A stretch of 64,000 nt of DNA from Macrocystis pyrifera (GCA_031763025.1 JASSKH010000023.1:2046001-2110000); one strand, 5' to 3'; shown: positions 12,201 through 20,888, counted from the first letter of the stretch. Translations and numbers: made by a program. Notes: generated by a model from the sequence alone, not told the origin.

Positions 12201-15200
12201 ACCAAGGTTCTCCTCAAGGTAATCCAATCGCCTCAGCAATTACTACACACGGGAGGATATATTACCAGAGGAGCAGCGCGGCCTTAGACCGCAAAGGTCG
12301 ACAATTGATATGATCTTCGTGGTTCGACGACTTCATCAATTGGCACGAAAGGAGAGCACCCCTCTATACATGTGTTTCGTCGACCTCGCTAAGGCATACG
12401 ATTCAGTCCACCGGACGCTCTTGTGGGCCGTGCTTGCTCGGTTCGGCGTGCTAACAAAGATGCTCGCTGTTATTCGCGACTTCCACGATGCAATGCGTGC
12501 GTGCATCCGCACGGACGATGGCGAAAGTTCAGACTGGTTCGGCGTGGGGCAGGGCCTACGGCAAGGATGCGTACATACTCGCACCATTGTTGTTCAACAT
12601 GTTCTTTACTGCCGTACTTGCGTGTGGCGGCGGAGTGGTTTGGCGCCAATGCAAATGCGGTGAAGGATGGTGTGCACCAAGATGAGGGATGAGAAGGGGG
12701 CGGGAGGGGGGGGGGGGGAGGGAGGGAGGCCGGAGAAAGGGCGAGATAAACCCCAGGAGACTGTGGCGGAGCCACAACCGATCTGAGAAATGCTGTGTGC
12801 AGACGACGCGGGCATCGTTTCTAGGTCGAGGAACAGCCTTGCGAACATGATGGCAGATATCGTTGCAATGTATGGTTCGTTTGGACTGACAGTTTCGGAA
12901 GCCAAGACGGAGACCATGTGCCTGATTACGAAACGTATGGACAGGGTCACTTTCGTTACTGAGGCAGCCGGCCAGGTGTACAAACAAACCACCGAGTTTG
13001 TGTACCTTGGGGCAACAGTGTGCGAGAACGCATCAACCGGCGCGTGTTGCTGGCCAACATACGCTTCAGACGGTATAGTTTGCCACTGTACGACCAGCCC
13101 ACCGCACCGCTCCTGCTTAAATTGCTGATTGTCAAAGCCGATGTAGTGGAAACCATGCTATACGGGTGTGTCACGTGGAGCTTCACCGTGGCCTATCTCG
13201 ACATACTGCGGACAACTCACCACCGATTGCTCCTCCGTTGCACCGGATGGAAGAGAAAACCTCGCGACGGTTTCTATATGCTTTCATACGCAGACACACT
13301 GGCCGAAGACTGGCTCTGACAACGTCGAGATGGCGGTGCGAAGGCGGAGGATACGTTTCAAGGCGTGCGTGGCTCGTATGGGTAACGAGAGACTCGTTTG
13401 GGGAACTGAAGGGGGGAAAGCTTACTTGAGAGCAGGGCAAGAGCAGGACTTGATCGGTTGTCTCGAACCCGACCTATCGTTGTTCAACTTGTCCACCGAA
13501 GAGAAACAATGGACGCTGGCAAAAGAAATCCGGCAAGGGGTTCAGATGTGTTGAGGAAGCGGCAGAGCAGTACACGATGCACTGGTTCGTTAAAGAGAAG
13601 GAGAATGTAGCCAAACGCCGAGTGCTTGAGGTACAAAATGCGCAGCAACTTACGACGGGCCCCAAGGCCCGGGAGGGGGGGGGAGGAAGAGGAGCCGCGT
13701 TGAAGGAGGCGTAGCAACAGCAACTAGCCGGTTAAGAAGGTGAAACCAGCCGAAACGTGTCACTGGCCGTCTTTCTAATAGAGACGCCCAGTGACTACTG
13801 CCTAATGCTGTGTTACAACCCCTGTTTTATATTCGTTTTTTGGTTTGTTGTGTTGCCTTATTCCCTGCCAAGTCGATAGTACCCCTCCCCCGTACCCTGC
13901 TATTCTGCGTCGGCTGGGTGACCTTGTTGTTATATTTGTGCGACCCTTTGCTATTTTCCCTTTTGTTTCCGATTTTGTTGACCTTTTTTTTCAGCCCCCG
14001 TTGGTCCGTCTGTCTCTGTCCTCTATGTCCCCTTTGTGTTGATTGCGTCGTCCTTGACCCACCAACTGGACATAGGACTGCTCGGTTTCGTTTGCTGTTG
14101 GCTCTTTGTCTCTACCCTCTTCTTGTGTTCTTGCCTTCTGTCTGGTCTTCTTGTGACGTCCTTTTGTTGGTCCATCAGCTGGCTACCAGGTGTATCATAG
14201 GACTGATCGTACTGTAGCAGCAAACAGCAACCTTGTCCTCGGGACTCGGCCTGCGCACTGAGCGCATGTTTGCTCGTTTTTCTTTCTTAATTTTTTCCTT
14301 TCTTTCTTTCTTCCTTCCTTTCTGTTTTTGGTTTTTTAGCCCTTCGTGTTTTTGTTTTCTCTTTTTCCTTCTCTTTTTTTTTTCGAGTGATATAAAATAC
14401 TATGGATATGTTCCTCCTGGTGTTATTTGATTTCAAGTGATACGGGATTGTATACCACAGCTCGTCAGTACCGTTTCCCTTACGGACTGGTATGATACTT
14501 GCCGTACGCACTATTAAATAATTCGTACCAGGTACTTGTTTGTTTTCTCCATTCGCGATGCGTTTTTGTTACAGCCTGTTTCGTGACCACAGGCAGGACT
14601 TCATAATAAAACTAACTAAATACACGTCAGCCTGCTTTAGCTGTGAGTTCAACCATTCGGTCGATACTCATCTTTGCAATCTACGTGATAACGTGATAAC
14701 CGTTCGCGCGTTTTCCACTTTTTCCTCGCGATTGACTACTGGGCGGTGACTCCCCTGGATGCTGCCAGGGTCGTCGACGAGACGATAACACCTATAGGCT
14801 CGATTTCGAATTGATTTCGTGACTCCCCTGGATGCTGCCAGGGTCGACGAGACGATAACACCTATAGGCTCGATTTCGAATTGATTCAGCGGCCCTCCCC
14901 TCGGCCAGTACCATCTCGTGCACGGAAACAGCAGTTCGCACATGGATGGGGACGGGGTACACAACACACCAGTTCTGGAAAGTTTAAGTTTGTATAGCAG
15001 TTCATACATGAGGGCCACAGCACACGAGACTCTGGACAGTTCATATTATATTATACACACCATCCTATTGATAGGTACTCCCGTGTAAATGTTGCAGGAG
15101 GTCTTGATGTAATGTGAGCCGATCATCATCATCATCATCACCATCACCATCACACACAGGAAGCAGACGTGGTCTGTGGACAGATATCAAGATAGATACG

Positions 15201-15321
15201 TACCTGCTGCTACCTTGGGCTTAGCTGCCAGAGCTGCCACCACGGTGTTTATGATATCCGCCCGACCTTTCTCCGCGGCAGCGAAGAGCACACGAAGCTC
15301 TTCGTCCCTCTCTGACTCCAT
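187..15321 (-). CDS. Ankyrin-repeat-like gene (gene span, minus strand)
   Basis: This is the inferred span of one minus-strand host gene. A first exon with a start codon lies at 15204-15321, a clear ankyrin repeat exon at 4462-4549, and two small exons at 187-228 and 265-321. Ankyrin repeats are about 33-residue helix-turn-helix protein-binding units; the 4462-4549 exon shows the expected SALHVA...[10 protein letters not shown] pattern. Introns are very long because they hold a LINE at 9.6-13.7 kb, a LINE 3' end at 7.5-8.2 kb and many repeats. Several intermediate exons are uncertain, so the connection of all pieces into one gene is inference. The 3' end lies outside the window to the left. 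The pieces could instead belong to two neighbouring ankyrin genes. Confidence 0.45.
265..321 (-). CDS. Small exon of the minus-strand ankyrin-like gene
   Basis: The minus strand has acceptor CCTCCCTCACGGTAG, then 19 codons that include [13 protein letters not shown], then donor GTGAAG. TAWDVA resembles the TALDVA end of ankyrin units. Phase 0 at both ends agrees with the next exon at 187-228. Confidence 0.5.
338..358. repeat. G homopolymer tract
   Basis: About 20 Gs broken only near its start. It is one of many C/G runs in this window and lies just upstream, on the minus strand, of the exon at 265-321. Confidence 0.9.
359..2597. other. Non-coding stretch with short repeats
   Basis: No supportable exon. 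It contains a small MITE-like repeat at 495-580, CTG/TTG-rich tracts near 1630-1690 and 1865-1895, several short palindromes of the TACCTGGTA and TATTAATAG type, and a C run near 2346-2366. The ORFs here are short, differ between frames and lack splice support. Confidence 0.6.
495..580. mobile_element. MITE-like repeat, family C
   Basis: The ends are inverted copies of CACTCTGTCC (CACTCTGTCCCGAA at the left, GGACAGAGTGG at the right), about 85 bp apart. Related ends occur near 37070-37140 and 47588-47660. It is too small to code. Confidence 0.5.
2598..2935. repeat. Minisatellite, ~117-bp unit, three copies
   Basis: ACCCCGGACCTGAGTTACGAC-like starts recur near 2602, 2719 and 2836, each followed by purine-rich AGAGAGAAA...GGGCGA and a GTCCTAACCGAGGAAAGCC segment. 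The copies are diverged by roughly 10-20 percent. Confidence 0.85.
2936..4461. other. Non-coding stretch between minus-strand exons
   Basis: I see no supportable exon. It holds a ~53-bp tandem duplication at 3450-3548 (CACAGCTCATTTCCCA...GTCCAGCTTTCAA twice) and AT-rich sequence to about 4300. The ORFs at 3362-3817 and 3589-3858 are antisense to each other and have no recognisable content. Confidence 0.55.
3450..3548. repeat. Two-copy tandem duplication, ~53-bp unit
   Basis: Both copies read CACAGCTCATTTCCCA, GTCCAGCTTTCAA and CATAACTTTC in order, with few differences. Confidence 0.85.
4462..4549 (-). CDS. Ankyrin repeat exon
   Basis: Reading the minus strand, acceptor GTGTCGATGCAG precedes one base and then 29 codons including [14 protein letters not shown] and [14 protein letters not shown]. 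This is a nearly canonical ankyrin unit (G-x-SALHVA-x-x-x-GH-x-x-x-ARALL-x-x-GA). Donor GTGAAC follows in phase 0. It is the clearest evidence that the minus-strand gene encodes an ankyrin-repeat protein. The preceding exon must end in phase 2; the candidate at 4675 can do so in one of its open frames. Confidence 0.75.
4675..4815 (-). CDS. Probable exon upstream of the ankyrin exon, frame uncertain
   Basis: The minus strand has a strong donor (ATAGG then GTAAGC) at the low-coordinate end and an acceptor-like TCGCTAAG near 4810. Two frames are open. One contains [11 protein letters not shown] and [10 protein letters not shown], loosely ankyrin-like; the other contains [16 protein letters not shown] and matches the phase of the next exon. 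I cannot choose between them, so no protein is asserted. Confidence 0.35.
5344..5440 (-). CDS. Possible diverged ankyrin exon
   Basis: The minus strand encodes [14 protein letters not shown] followed by RGIIDSFL before a GTGTGA donor-like site. Spacing resembles an ankyrin helix pair (AL-VA-x-x-NG...IID-LL). The acceptor is unclear and a plus-strand ORF covers the same bases, so confidence is low. Confidence 0.25.
5665..5885. repeat. Palindrome-rich tandem tract (TACTGCAGTA)
   Basis: Three or more imperfect ~75-85-bp units are built from TACTGCAGTA, CTACTGTAGT and GTATAGCAGTACTG. Nearly every segment is self-complementary, so cruciform or hairpin structure is expected. No coding content. Confidence 0.85.
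6228..6282 (-). CDS. Possible helical exon of the minus-strand gene
   Basis: On the minus strand an open frame reads [15 protein letters not shown] and ends in a strong donor (GAAAG then GTAAGC, phase 2). The acceptor is probably the GATGAG site just upstream. Content is charged and helical. A plus-strand open frame overlaps its flank, so strand is not certain. Confidence 0.35.
6300..7189. other. Non-coding intron-like sequence
   Basis: Nothing supportable. It contains a GCAGCACAT triplication near 6530-6560, C-rich runs near 6775-6795 and a TATATA tract near 6820. Confidence 0.5.
7190..7475. repeat. Two tandem copies of a C-tailed repeat, ~130 bp
   Basis: CTTGGTGCAAGCAATGTCT begins both copies. 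Both end with a GACTACGGCC(A/G)TGCATG segment followed by ATGAGTACCCC or ATGAATACACCCC and a C run (20+ at 7317-7339, shorter at 7454-7470). The ends resemble the C-tailed LINE end at 8160-8200, so these are probably truncated 3' ends of a related retroelement. Confidence 0.65.
7495..8200 (+). mobile_element. 3' end of a non-LTR retrotransposon with a C tail
   Basis: The plus strand encodes a LINE-type C-terminus: [14 protein letters not shown], then a CPCG...H...C zinc-knuckle-like cluster (MCPCGK near 7820, [16 protein letters not shown] after it) and [14 protein letters not shown] near 7975-8015. Such clusters are typical of C-termini of LINE ORF2 proteins. It ends with ACTAAGGCAAGCAACAAATGAGTACG and about 20 Cs. 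The 5' part is missing, so the copy is 5'-truncated as is usual for LINEs. The same last ~150 bp recur inverted at 18486-18640 and, shorter, at 39780-39866. Confidence 0.7.
8310..8965. repeat. CCATGGC/CCACGGC degenerate simple repeat region
   Basis: Two tracts (8310-8545 and 8790-8965) are built of variants of CCACGG, GGCATGGC, GGCTTGCC and GACCACGG. The many ORFs on both strands (HGKPRHATT-type peptides) are by-products of this repeat. A non-repetitive segment at 8640-8780 separates them. Confidence 0.75.
9468..9570 (-). CDS. Possible exon of the minus-strand gene
   Basis: The minus strand has donor GAGGAG then GTAGGT at its low-coordinate side. All three frames upstream are open; one ends GRIEKGKEE in phase 0 and would join the helical exon at 6228-6282. 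The acceptor is ambiguous. A palindromic TACCAGGTACCGGTAC lies inside, which argues against coding. Weak call. Confidence 0.2.
10322..11049. mobile_element. Small TIR element inserted in the LINE endonuclease
   Basis: The LINE frame reads ...KSVRE up to 10321 and resumes KDLFW at 11050. The intervening 728 bp begins with GCGGTTCGATTTCGAGCTTC (from 10338) and ends with its imperfect inverted copy (about 10985-11027), including inverted AAATAATCT. It has no recognisable coding content. It is a non-autonomous DNA transposon of unknown superfamily. Confidence 0.7.
12697..12728. repeat. G-rich run inside the LINE
   Basis: GGGGCGGGAGGG followed by about 15 Gs lies between the GLRQGC and CADD boxes, where expanded G-rich sequence has displaced part of the palm coding sequence. 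Confidence 0.8.
13741..15203. other. LINE 3' UTR-like and intron sequence
   Basis: 13800-14400 is strongly pyrimidine rich and probably LINE 3' UTR, with GGACATAGGACTG/CATAGGACTGATC repeats. No exon is supportable. A 73-bp tandem duplication occupies 14746-14886 and an ATC/ACC microsatellite 15122-15155. Confidence 0.5.
14746..14886. repeat. Recent tandem duplication, 73-bp unit, two copies
   Basis: GTGACTCCCCTGGATGCTGC...CGAATTGATT is present twice, differing mainly by a TCG triplet. The near identity suggests a recent event. Confidence 0.9.
15204..15321 (-). CDS. First exon of the ankyrin-like gene
   Basis: The minus strand reads from ATG at 15321: [19 protein letters not shown], then [17 protein letters not shown]. 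The donor is either GTAGCA after KPK (phase 0, boundary 15214) or the stronger GTACGT after KVAA (phase 1, boundary 15204, used here). An acidic start followed by [13 protein letters not shown] is typical of the first helix of an ankyrin domain. Upstream in frame the ORF stays open, and an acceptor-like CTCCACCAG lies 48 bp before the ATG, so a further 5' exon is possible. Elements E1 and E2 begin about 155 bp upstream of the ATG. Confidence 0.6.
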
Positions 15322-15468
15322 CCTGCACTTGCACCTGGGTTCCTCTTCTTTCCGGAGCTGGTGGAGTGTAGATGTTGGCGAAAGGACACAGAGTGTCGCA
15401 AAGAGAACTTTGAGAACCCTAACGCTTCGATATTTATAAGAAACCCTCAACTTTCAACTTTTTAACTT

Positions 15469-15476
15469 TTTCGGGT
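15469..15476. repeat. 8-bp target site duplication of E1, left copy
   Basis: TTTCGGGT directly before the CAATGGG end of E1; the identical 8 bp lie at 23989-23996. Confidence 0.85.
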
Positions 15477-15539
15477 CAATGGGAATGACTAGGATTGGGG
15501 ACTCACAGGGGACGTTTAAGCCCATCCCCCTGTAGCGAA

Positions 15540-15866
15540 CTACGTGTAAAAATGGCGTTCATTGTGTGTAGGCGTTACTGACCGGGGATAGCATAACTGA
15601 GCACCCAGAGTGCACACTTCGTTCGCCGACTGGAGACGAAGCCGGACAGCTACAGGAGCCAATGGTTGGTTTATGGGTGCTCTGCTGCCTCCTTCTGCTG
15701 TGCCCAGCAAATCAGGCCCTGAAAGGTTTGGACGCGAAAAATCGAGAGCATTTTGCGTAGGATTTTCCGGGGCTAACAATGGTCGATCTATCGGAGTCGT
15801 TGCTGTTACTATCCTATCCACGAGTGCTGTACCCGATCCCGTTCGCCGTTTGCTTCGCGTGCTCAT
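15540..15866 (-). CDS. Conserved ORF at the outer end of E1
   Basis: A 108-codon minus-strand ORF beginning MSTRSKRRTG contains GPDLLGTAEGGSRAPINQPL and ends near the TIR. The E2 counterpart (31226-31588, plus) keeps the same frame over most of its length, supporting real coding. The opposite-strand frame is also open in both copies. Function is unknown. Confidence 0.4.
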   Translation of the reverse strand: MSTRSKRRTGSGTALVDRIVTATTPIDRPLLAPENPTQNALDFSRPNLSGPDLLGTAEGGSRAPINQPLAPVAVRLRLQSANEVCTLGAQLCYPRSVTPTHNERHFYT

Positions 15867-17469
15867 AGCCAGGACGTCTTGTTAATTGGCGCAAGTTTCC
15901 GTTTGAGAAACGATCCTCCACACGATGCAAACTTGATATCTGCTTGAACGTTTTGTTCCAAATTGCGATATCCCGACGAGATGCGGCCCACAACCCACAA
16001 CCCACAACATTCAAAATTCAAAATTCGCATTTCATCACTGATCGACACCTGTGTCTGTTATTGCCACGTATACTGCCTGTATGTCCCCGTACCGTACAGC
16101 AGTACGTATTCGTGTACCAGGTATACTTCATAGATCACAGGGTCTATTGCTATACGTACCAGGGGTATGTAGCAGCAGCTGCTTGACGGCTGAACCGAAT
16201 TCTCGTGGACGACAAGATCGAACCGGTACCTGAAGGCGGCCAGTTTTTGGAGATGTCACAGGACGCCCTGGCCAGGGTTTTTGGGACGACGCTGCAGAGA
16301 CAGAGAGGGGAGCAGCTTCATCAGTGCACGCTTCCGCTCTGAGGGCGACGGCTACGACAGAGGGGCCCGTAGAAGGTGGGTCCCGTTGGAATAGTATTAC
16401 AGCAGCAGTAGTGCTGTTCGACTGGCGTGGACGCCGCAGGTGACAACAACAGCAGCAGTAGTCCGCATATTTTATTTCTGAGGTAGCAAGATGTAGTACG
16501 AGTACGAGAGATAGAGGACTTCGTTTGTCTCTACAGAGTATTGTCCCTGTAAAAGCTGAACCCGCCGCGTTTTTGACGACAGACTTGGAAAAAACACCGG
16601 GCCGGTCATCCGGTCATCGATTTACACACCAAGGATCTACCAGAGGGTAAATCTTTCAGGGCAGATATAAGCCTGATCTGTAGTACCCAGCTCATGTTGG
16701 CGGGTGAGAGCCGTGTAACCTGCCTGCTTGATCTACGAGTACGAAACGTTTCCTGTTTGGGATCTGTACTGTACAGATCTTCCCCAACATATCATAGCGG
16801 TACGACCTAAATCATCTACTACTACAGGAGGTCGTGATCTATCCGACTTATATTTTTTTAAAAGCACATGACGGCCACAAGCAGTAATAAGAAACCAAGC
16901 CGAGATCTATAACGTACTGAATTTATCGTAGGACGCGCCCTCTTTTCCAGGCTGAGCAGATTCCCTGTTTGTTAAAAGGTGGTTATTACCTCACATGGAG
17001 TTACATGATGTGCACACAGATAATTTGCGCGAGTACAGTATGACATGAAAGGGACTTGTGAGGGTAAAGATATCGACAGAAAAAAATCACGATTATATAA
17101 AGTGATACCAGGTATATCGACAACGTCAACCAGCCCGGGTCGCTGGGGTAGGTGTGCGACACTTGTTTAGACTGGTGATGCTGTGAGGATAACAGGGTGG
17201 GAGACAGATTGTATCTTGGCAGGTTTGCAAACTCTAGCTTAGACGCTTGGAAAGGTCTCAATGAAAACTCGTAATTTTGATTTGTACTATTAATACAGCC
17301 GTAGTATACGGCAGTACCGGCCCTCTGATATGAAACGGATAAATTGGTTCAAAGCCATTGATATATTATTCATTTGAGAGAAGCGTGTGCCTTGCACAAA
17401 CAAACTTCGGTATATAGCATACCAGGTATCGAGTTTCTTACTTCTCGCTTTTTTTAGGTCAAGTTTCTT

Positions 17470-17835
17470 GTGGTGCTGTTTGCGAGGGGGGCGGTAGTGT
17501 CGATGCCACGGGGCCCCAAAAGACCAAAGGGTTGTCGAACATCAATTAATTGTGCGCGTCTGACGTATCGCGCATTTTTCAAAGTTGAGTATCAATCACT
17601 ATTTCAGTCGTACTCACAGCTAGCTGACGTATTCGTTTCCCCCCGAGCAAGTCTGAGTAGCCGAATAACCAACGACCACGCTGCGTGTCACAGCTCGTTT
17701 ACGTATTCTCGTTATAGAAGACGGACGACAGCATCTCCAACAGCGAGTACACGAGTACCCCGGGAGGAAAATGAAACGCGCTTCGTGCCAAATGCTACTC
17801 GTATCCGTGAAAATTGTTTGGGAGACGGGTATTAG
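17470..17835 (+). CDS. Conserved ORF fragment in E1
   Basis: A 121-codon plus-strand ORF shares VLFARG, PKRPKG, NCARLTYRAFFKVEYQSL and SQL with the opposite-strand ORF at 29567-29818 in E2. The match is good for about 60 residues and then frames differ. Function unknown; it may be part of a spliced gene. Confidence 0.3.
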   Translation: MVLFARGAVVSMPRGPKRPKGCRTSINCARLTYRAFFKVEYQSLFQSYSQLADVFVSPRASLSSRITNDHAACHSSFTYSRYRRRTTASPTASTRVPREENETRFVPNATRIRENCLGDGY

Positions 17836-18189
17836 TCGCGAGTACCCGGGTAACCGGTCAAAGAGATACACCTCTACTGCATGAAGTTTTTTTTTCATGG
17901 ACCACTACATATTGTATTAATAGTATGCTAGCAACACGGCCGTGGTTTTCTGTAACCCGATATCCCGCATCGGTAAATTGATAAACTATCGCTGCTTTAG
18001 TAGTGCCATCTCAGTCATCCGGGGGGGGAAATAGATACAGTTGACACGCTCCCGTACATGGACCAAACTACCTCTGCGACGGTCCCTGATGCCCACCTAC
18101 CCCACCCCTCCCTCTCCCTTGCCTGCACACCCTTCCCTTCCCCTTTCCCTCCCTCCCCTTTTGGTTTCGTTGTAACGTTTCCAGAGGGT

Positions 18190-18318
18190 CATGGAGGCAC
18201 CCGAGTTCAATGGAACTCTAACGCGCAAGAAGCCCTCTGGCGACGCCGAGAGTGTTTCCAAGTCAAATAGGGACAGCCCATCTACCAAGAAAAGCAAGAC
18301 CTCATGGCTTTTGTTTTG
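18190..18318 (+). CDS. Basic, Ser/Lys-rich C-terminal exon fragment in E1
   Basis: After an acceptor-like GTAACGTTTCCAG, the plus-strand frame reads VMEAPEFNGTLTRKKPSGD, then SVSKSNRDSPSTKKSKTSW and a stop. E2 has the equivalent KKPSGDIESVSKSK...SKTSW with a stop on its minus strand near 28760-28860. Conservation through the stop suggests a genuine protein end. Function unknown. Confidence 0.35.
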
Positions 18319-18485
18319 ACCTTGGCATGATTCATGTGTTTTATTGGCTTGCACGCACGTGGTTTTGCATTGTTTCGATATATGATGCAAGCAAAAACAA
18401 TCTAAGTAAGTATTCAACACGAACTACTTGACTCGGTTGGCGCAATCTCAGCTTCCATTGTGTTTGCTGTTCTGAGGTTTACTAT

Positions 18486-18640
18486 GTGGATGGGGGGGGG
18501 GGGGGGGGGCGACGGAGCACCGTTCCTACTCCTAATAGAGACACCTCCAACAATTGGGCGCTCATTACGTTGTTTCCATATATTACATATAAACTTTTTG
18601 GTAATCTTATCCCCTTCCTGTTTGGCCGCCTGTGGACGGG
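18486..18640 (-). mobile_element. 3' end of a C-tailed LINE inside E1
   Basis: A G run is followed by the reverse complement of about 150 bp of the LINE end at 7990-8130 (GGAGCACCGTTCCTACTCC, CCTTCCTGTTTGGCCGCCTG). At the matching place E2 has only the G/C run and the CAGTACCCC junction. Confidence 0.7.
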
Positions 18641-19437
18641 GGGGGAGGGTTACTGGGTTAGCGTTGGAGGGGGGGGGTTAGGCGTGGCGTACATAAAAGA
18701 ATGACCTCTATGTATTACCCTGAATGCTCGGTTGACGTTGCGTCATTGCTTGCAATGATGAAGGTACACTGCTTGGCTCGGTGGATGTGTATTGGCTTGC
18801 AAGTCTTGTTAGTTTTTGTCCTGAGTGTTCTATCGGTGAGAGGAGGGGTGTAACTGATTTTGTCTTACGCGCACGAGGTTTGCATCAATTTGCGTACGGT
18901 ACAAAACCAATGAAACCAACTATTTTCACATGAAATGGTTGTCTCGGTTGATGCGCTTTCGGCTTCCGATACCTTGTAGTTGTGTTTGTTGGTATGGGAT
19001 TTCATGGCGGGGTCGCGGGTTACTGAGGGGAAGCAGGTGAAATTATACATAATACACGAACAGCAGTGTTGGTTTGTATGCTGGTCTGATGTATCAGCAT
19101 TGTATCAAATTATGCAGTTGAACTGCTTGGATCAGTTGGTGTGTTTTCGTTTTGCAGGGTGGTGTATTTTCGCGGGCTTTTTTTTTTTTTTCATCAGTGA
19201 GGAAGTGGGTGGGGGGGAGAAAAAAAAAAAACTACGAGGGACTATTTGTACGCTTGGCTGAACGCAGCGTCATAGTTTTCCATGCTTCGGTTGTAGTAGA
19301 TACTTAAAGCATCACGGCGAGTCGCAAGGTTTATTAGTTATGAACGCGGTCTCACTATACATGTGTGGGGGTTGCGGTTGTGACCACATTGTTGCACTTG
19401 GCTGGATTGATACACGTAGTTCCTTGGTGGGTTCCTC

Positions 19438-19893
19438 GTGCGATATTTTGTCGCGGAAGTAACAGTCGTTCTGTTTTACATATACATTATCCTGTCATGT
19501 GATGCCGAAAAAACGCAGTGTCTGGCAGTCTCGAGAAAAACACAAGTATTGATGCACGTTCGTTTTTTCCCCCCAACCTTACGTGTGAGAAAAGTAACAT
19601 CAAGAGCGGTACATCAGGTTAATGTGGTGCCGAATCGTTTGTTTCCTGCCTACTACGCTAAACACCGTCCTGACTACGGTCGAAAATACAAATACAGAAT
19701 CAAATTAAGGAGCGCGTACTTTCGTAAATTATTATTTCTGTATTACAATGAGTCCACACAAAGCGTCACAATTTTCGCACGGTACTCTCGGCAATTGTAT
19801 GGAAGCCGAGCCATATCACAGAAAGCCAGATCAGTCATCCCATACAATGTGCTATCGACTCGTGCAGTACACACAAACGGAGCAACAGAGTAA
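19438..19893 (+). CDS. 151-codon ORF in E1, mostly absent from E2
   Basis: The plus strand is open for 151 codons and basic (FPAYYAKHRPDYGRKYKYR, then SAYFRKLLFLYYNEST). The last 60 codons match E2 (minus strand, 28190-28290), while the first part lies in a segment of ~890 bp missing from E2. No family is recognised. Confidence 0.35.
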   Translation: MRYFVAEVTVVLFYIYIILSCDAEKTQCLAVSRKTQVLMHVRFFPPTLRVRKVTSRAVHQVNVVPNRLFPAYYAKHRPDYGRKYKYRIKLRSAYFRKLLFLYYNESTQSVTIFARYSRQLYGSRAISQKARSVIPYNVLSTRAVHTNGATE

Positions 19894-19960
19894 CATATAT
19901 CAATCACTAATATGAATCCACTCTACCTCATGCCCACCAGATGGGCATACAGAAGCTTAC

Positions 19961-19962
<2 letters not shown>

Positions 19963-20018
<56 letters not shown>

Positions 20019-20028
20019 GGGGGGGGGG
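19963..20028. repeat. 55-bp G homopolymer, one T, ten more Gs
   Basis: This is the longest homopolymer in the window. At the equivalent place in E2 (28081-28093) there are 13 Cs. Such a run is often mis-sized in assemblies. Confidence 0.9.
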
Positions 20029-20434
20029 CAGTGGAATTGAAGGAGAGGCCTGTTGAATGTCGTATCTTTGGCACTGCCCCGCCAAATTTCTCCACTCTTT
20101 CCCTCGATCCTCCTCCAGCCAATTGTATTGGCGACCACGGCGTTCGATCTGATTTCGAGGCAAGACCCGCTATCTATTATGCACGACGAAACGAAAATTC
20201 AGCACCACAATATAACCTTCGAATAAACAACACGGTCAAAATTACCCTCAAATAACAAGCGCCACATATTACTGCGAGGGTTCGGGGCAGGGGGAGGGGC
20301 ACCCGAAAATTTACAAGCAAGGCAACAGCGACCAAATCAGGGGGGTTCAAAACACGACTGCACCGACCATCACAAACCACCTCGCCGTTATGAGCGATAG
20401 TGGCGTCAACAAAAATATTCGTGCCCATCACCAC

Positions 20435-20888
20435 CTACTGCTCATCTGTTTTCTCGTCGACAACGACTTCTCCAGTGCCGGCCGCAATTTCCACTGCCGC
20501 GGCATTGGTCGTGCCTTCATCAGCCTCCGAATCGGTAACCCGGCCAATACCCGGTGCCATTTGGCGCAACAACAATTGCAGACCCGACTTCTTAAGAGAG
20601 GGTGGCGGTTTGACGCCACACTTCAAAATGTACTCCCGAATGTGAGCAGCAGTCAAAATTTGACAGGACGAACCTCTGTACCATGGCCAGACCAAGGTTC
20701 GTAGCTACCGGCGCCAGAAAGCTCTTGCGCCCCTGACATTTTGCCTTAACTCCTTCGGTCACTCGTGCAATGACCTGCCTTTCCGCGGGGAGCCTGTCGA
20801 CAATTGCTTCCACCAGTTGGGCATGGCTCTGTATCACAATAGGACAATATATACCTGGTACAAAAAATAGAAAAGACGACATTAACAT
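20435..20888 (-). CDS. Conserved coding region in E1 with SAP-like helix pattern
   Basis: The minus strand holds two overlapping open frames, each conserved in E2 (27162-27630, plus). One contains ERQVIARVTEGVKAKCQGRK and TNLGLAMVQRFV; the other contains HIREYILKCGVKPPPSLKKS, LLRQMAPGIGR and an acidic tail ending VDEKTDEQ. HIREYI-x-KCG-(8)-KKSGLQ-x-LL resembles a SAP-type DNA-binding motif, an inference from spacing only. How the two frames relate is unresolved. Confidence 0.4.

Larger units (their letters stand above)
9600..13740 (+). mobile_element. LINE (non-LTR retrotransposon), nearly full length, decayed
   Basis: Domains appear in the usual order. An endonuclease of the exonuclease-endonuclease-phosphatase fold starts near 9905 ([18 protein letters not shown]) and continues near 11090 ([16 protein letters not shown]). 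The reverse transcriptase follows, with [17 protein letters not shown] near 12375, [10 protein letters not shown] near 12545 and the catalytic box at 12790, where the usual YADD reads CADD. C-terminal segments include [14 protein letters not shown] near 13235. The protein resembles predicted LINE proteins I recall from Ectocarpus. Reading frame changes occur several times (near 11690, 11970 and 13020-13320), the endonuclease has lost part of its middle after GRDTLN near 11200, and a 0.7-kb insert lies at 10322-11049, so this copy is inactive. The pyrimidine-rich 13800-14220 may be its 3' UTR. Confidence 0.85.

Noticed and set aside
13810-14217. 135-codon ORF with membrane-like Leu/Phe/Cys composition
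   Set aside because: Pyrimidine-rich sequence after the LINE; hydrophobicity follows from T/C content, so it is more likely LINE 3' UTR.
19923-20255. Poly-Gly or poly-Pro proteins around 19.9-20.2 kb
   Set aside because: They are translations of the G homopolymer in different frames.
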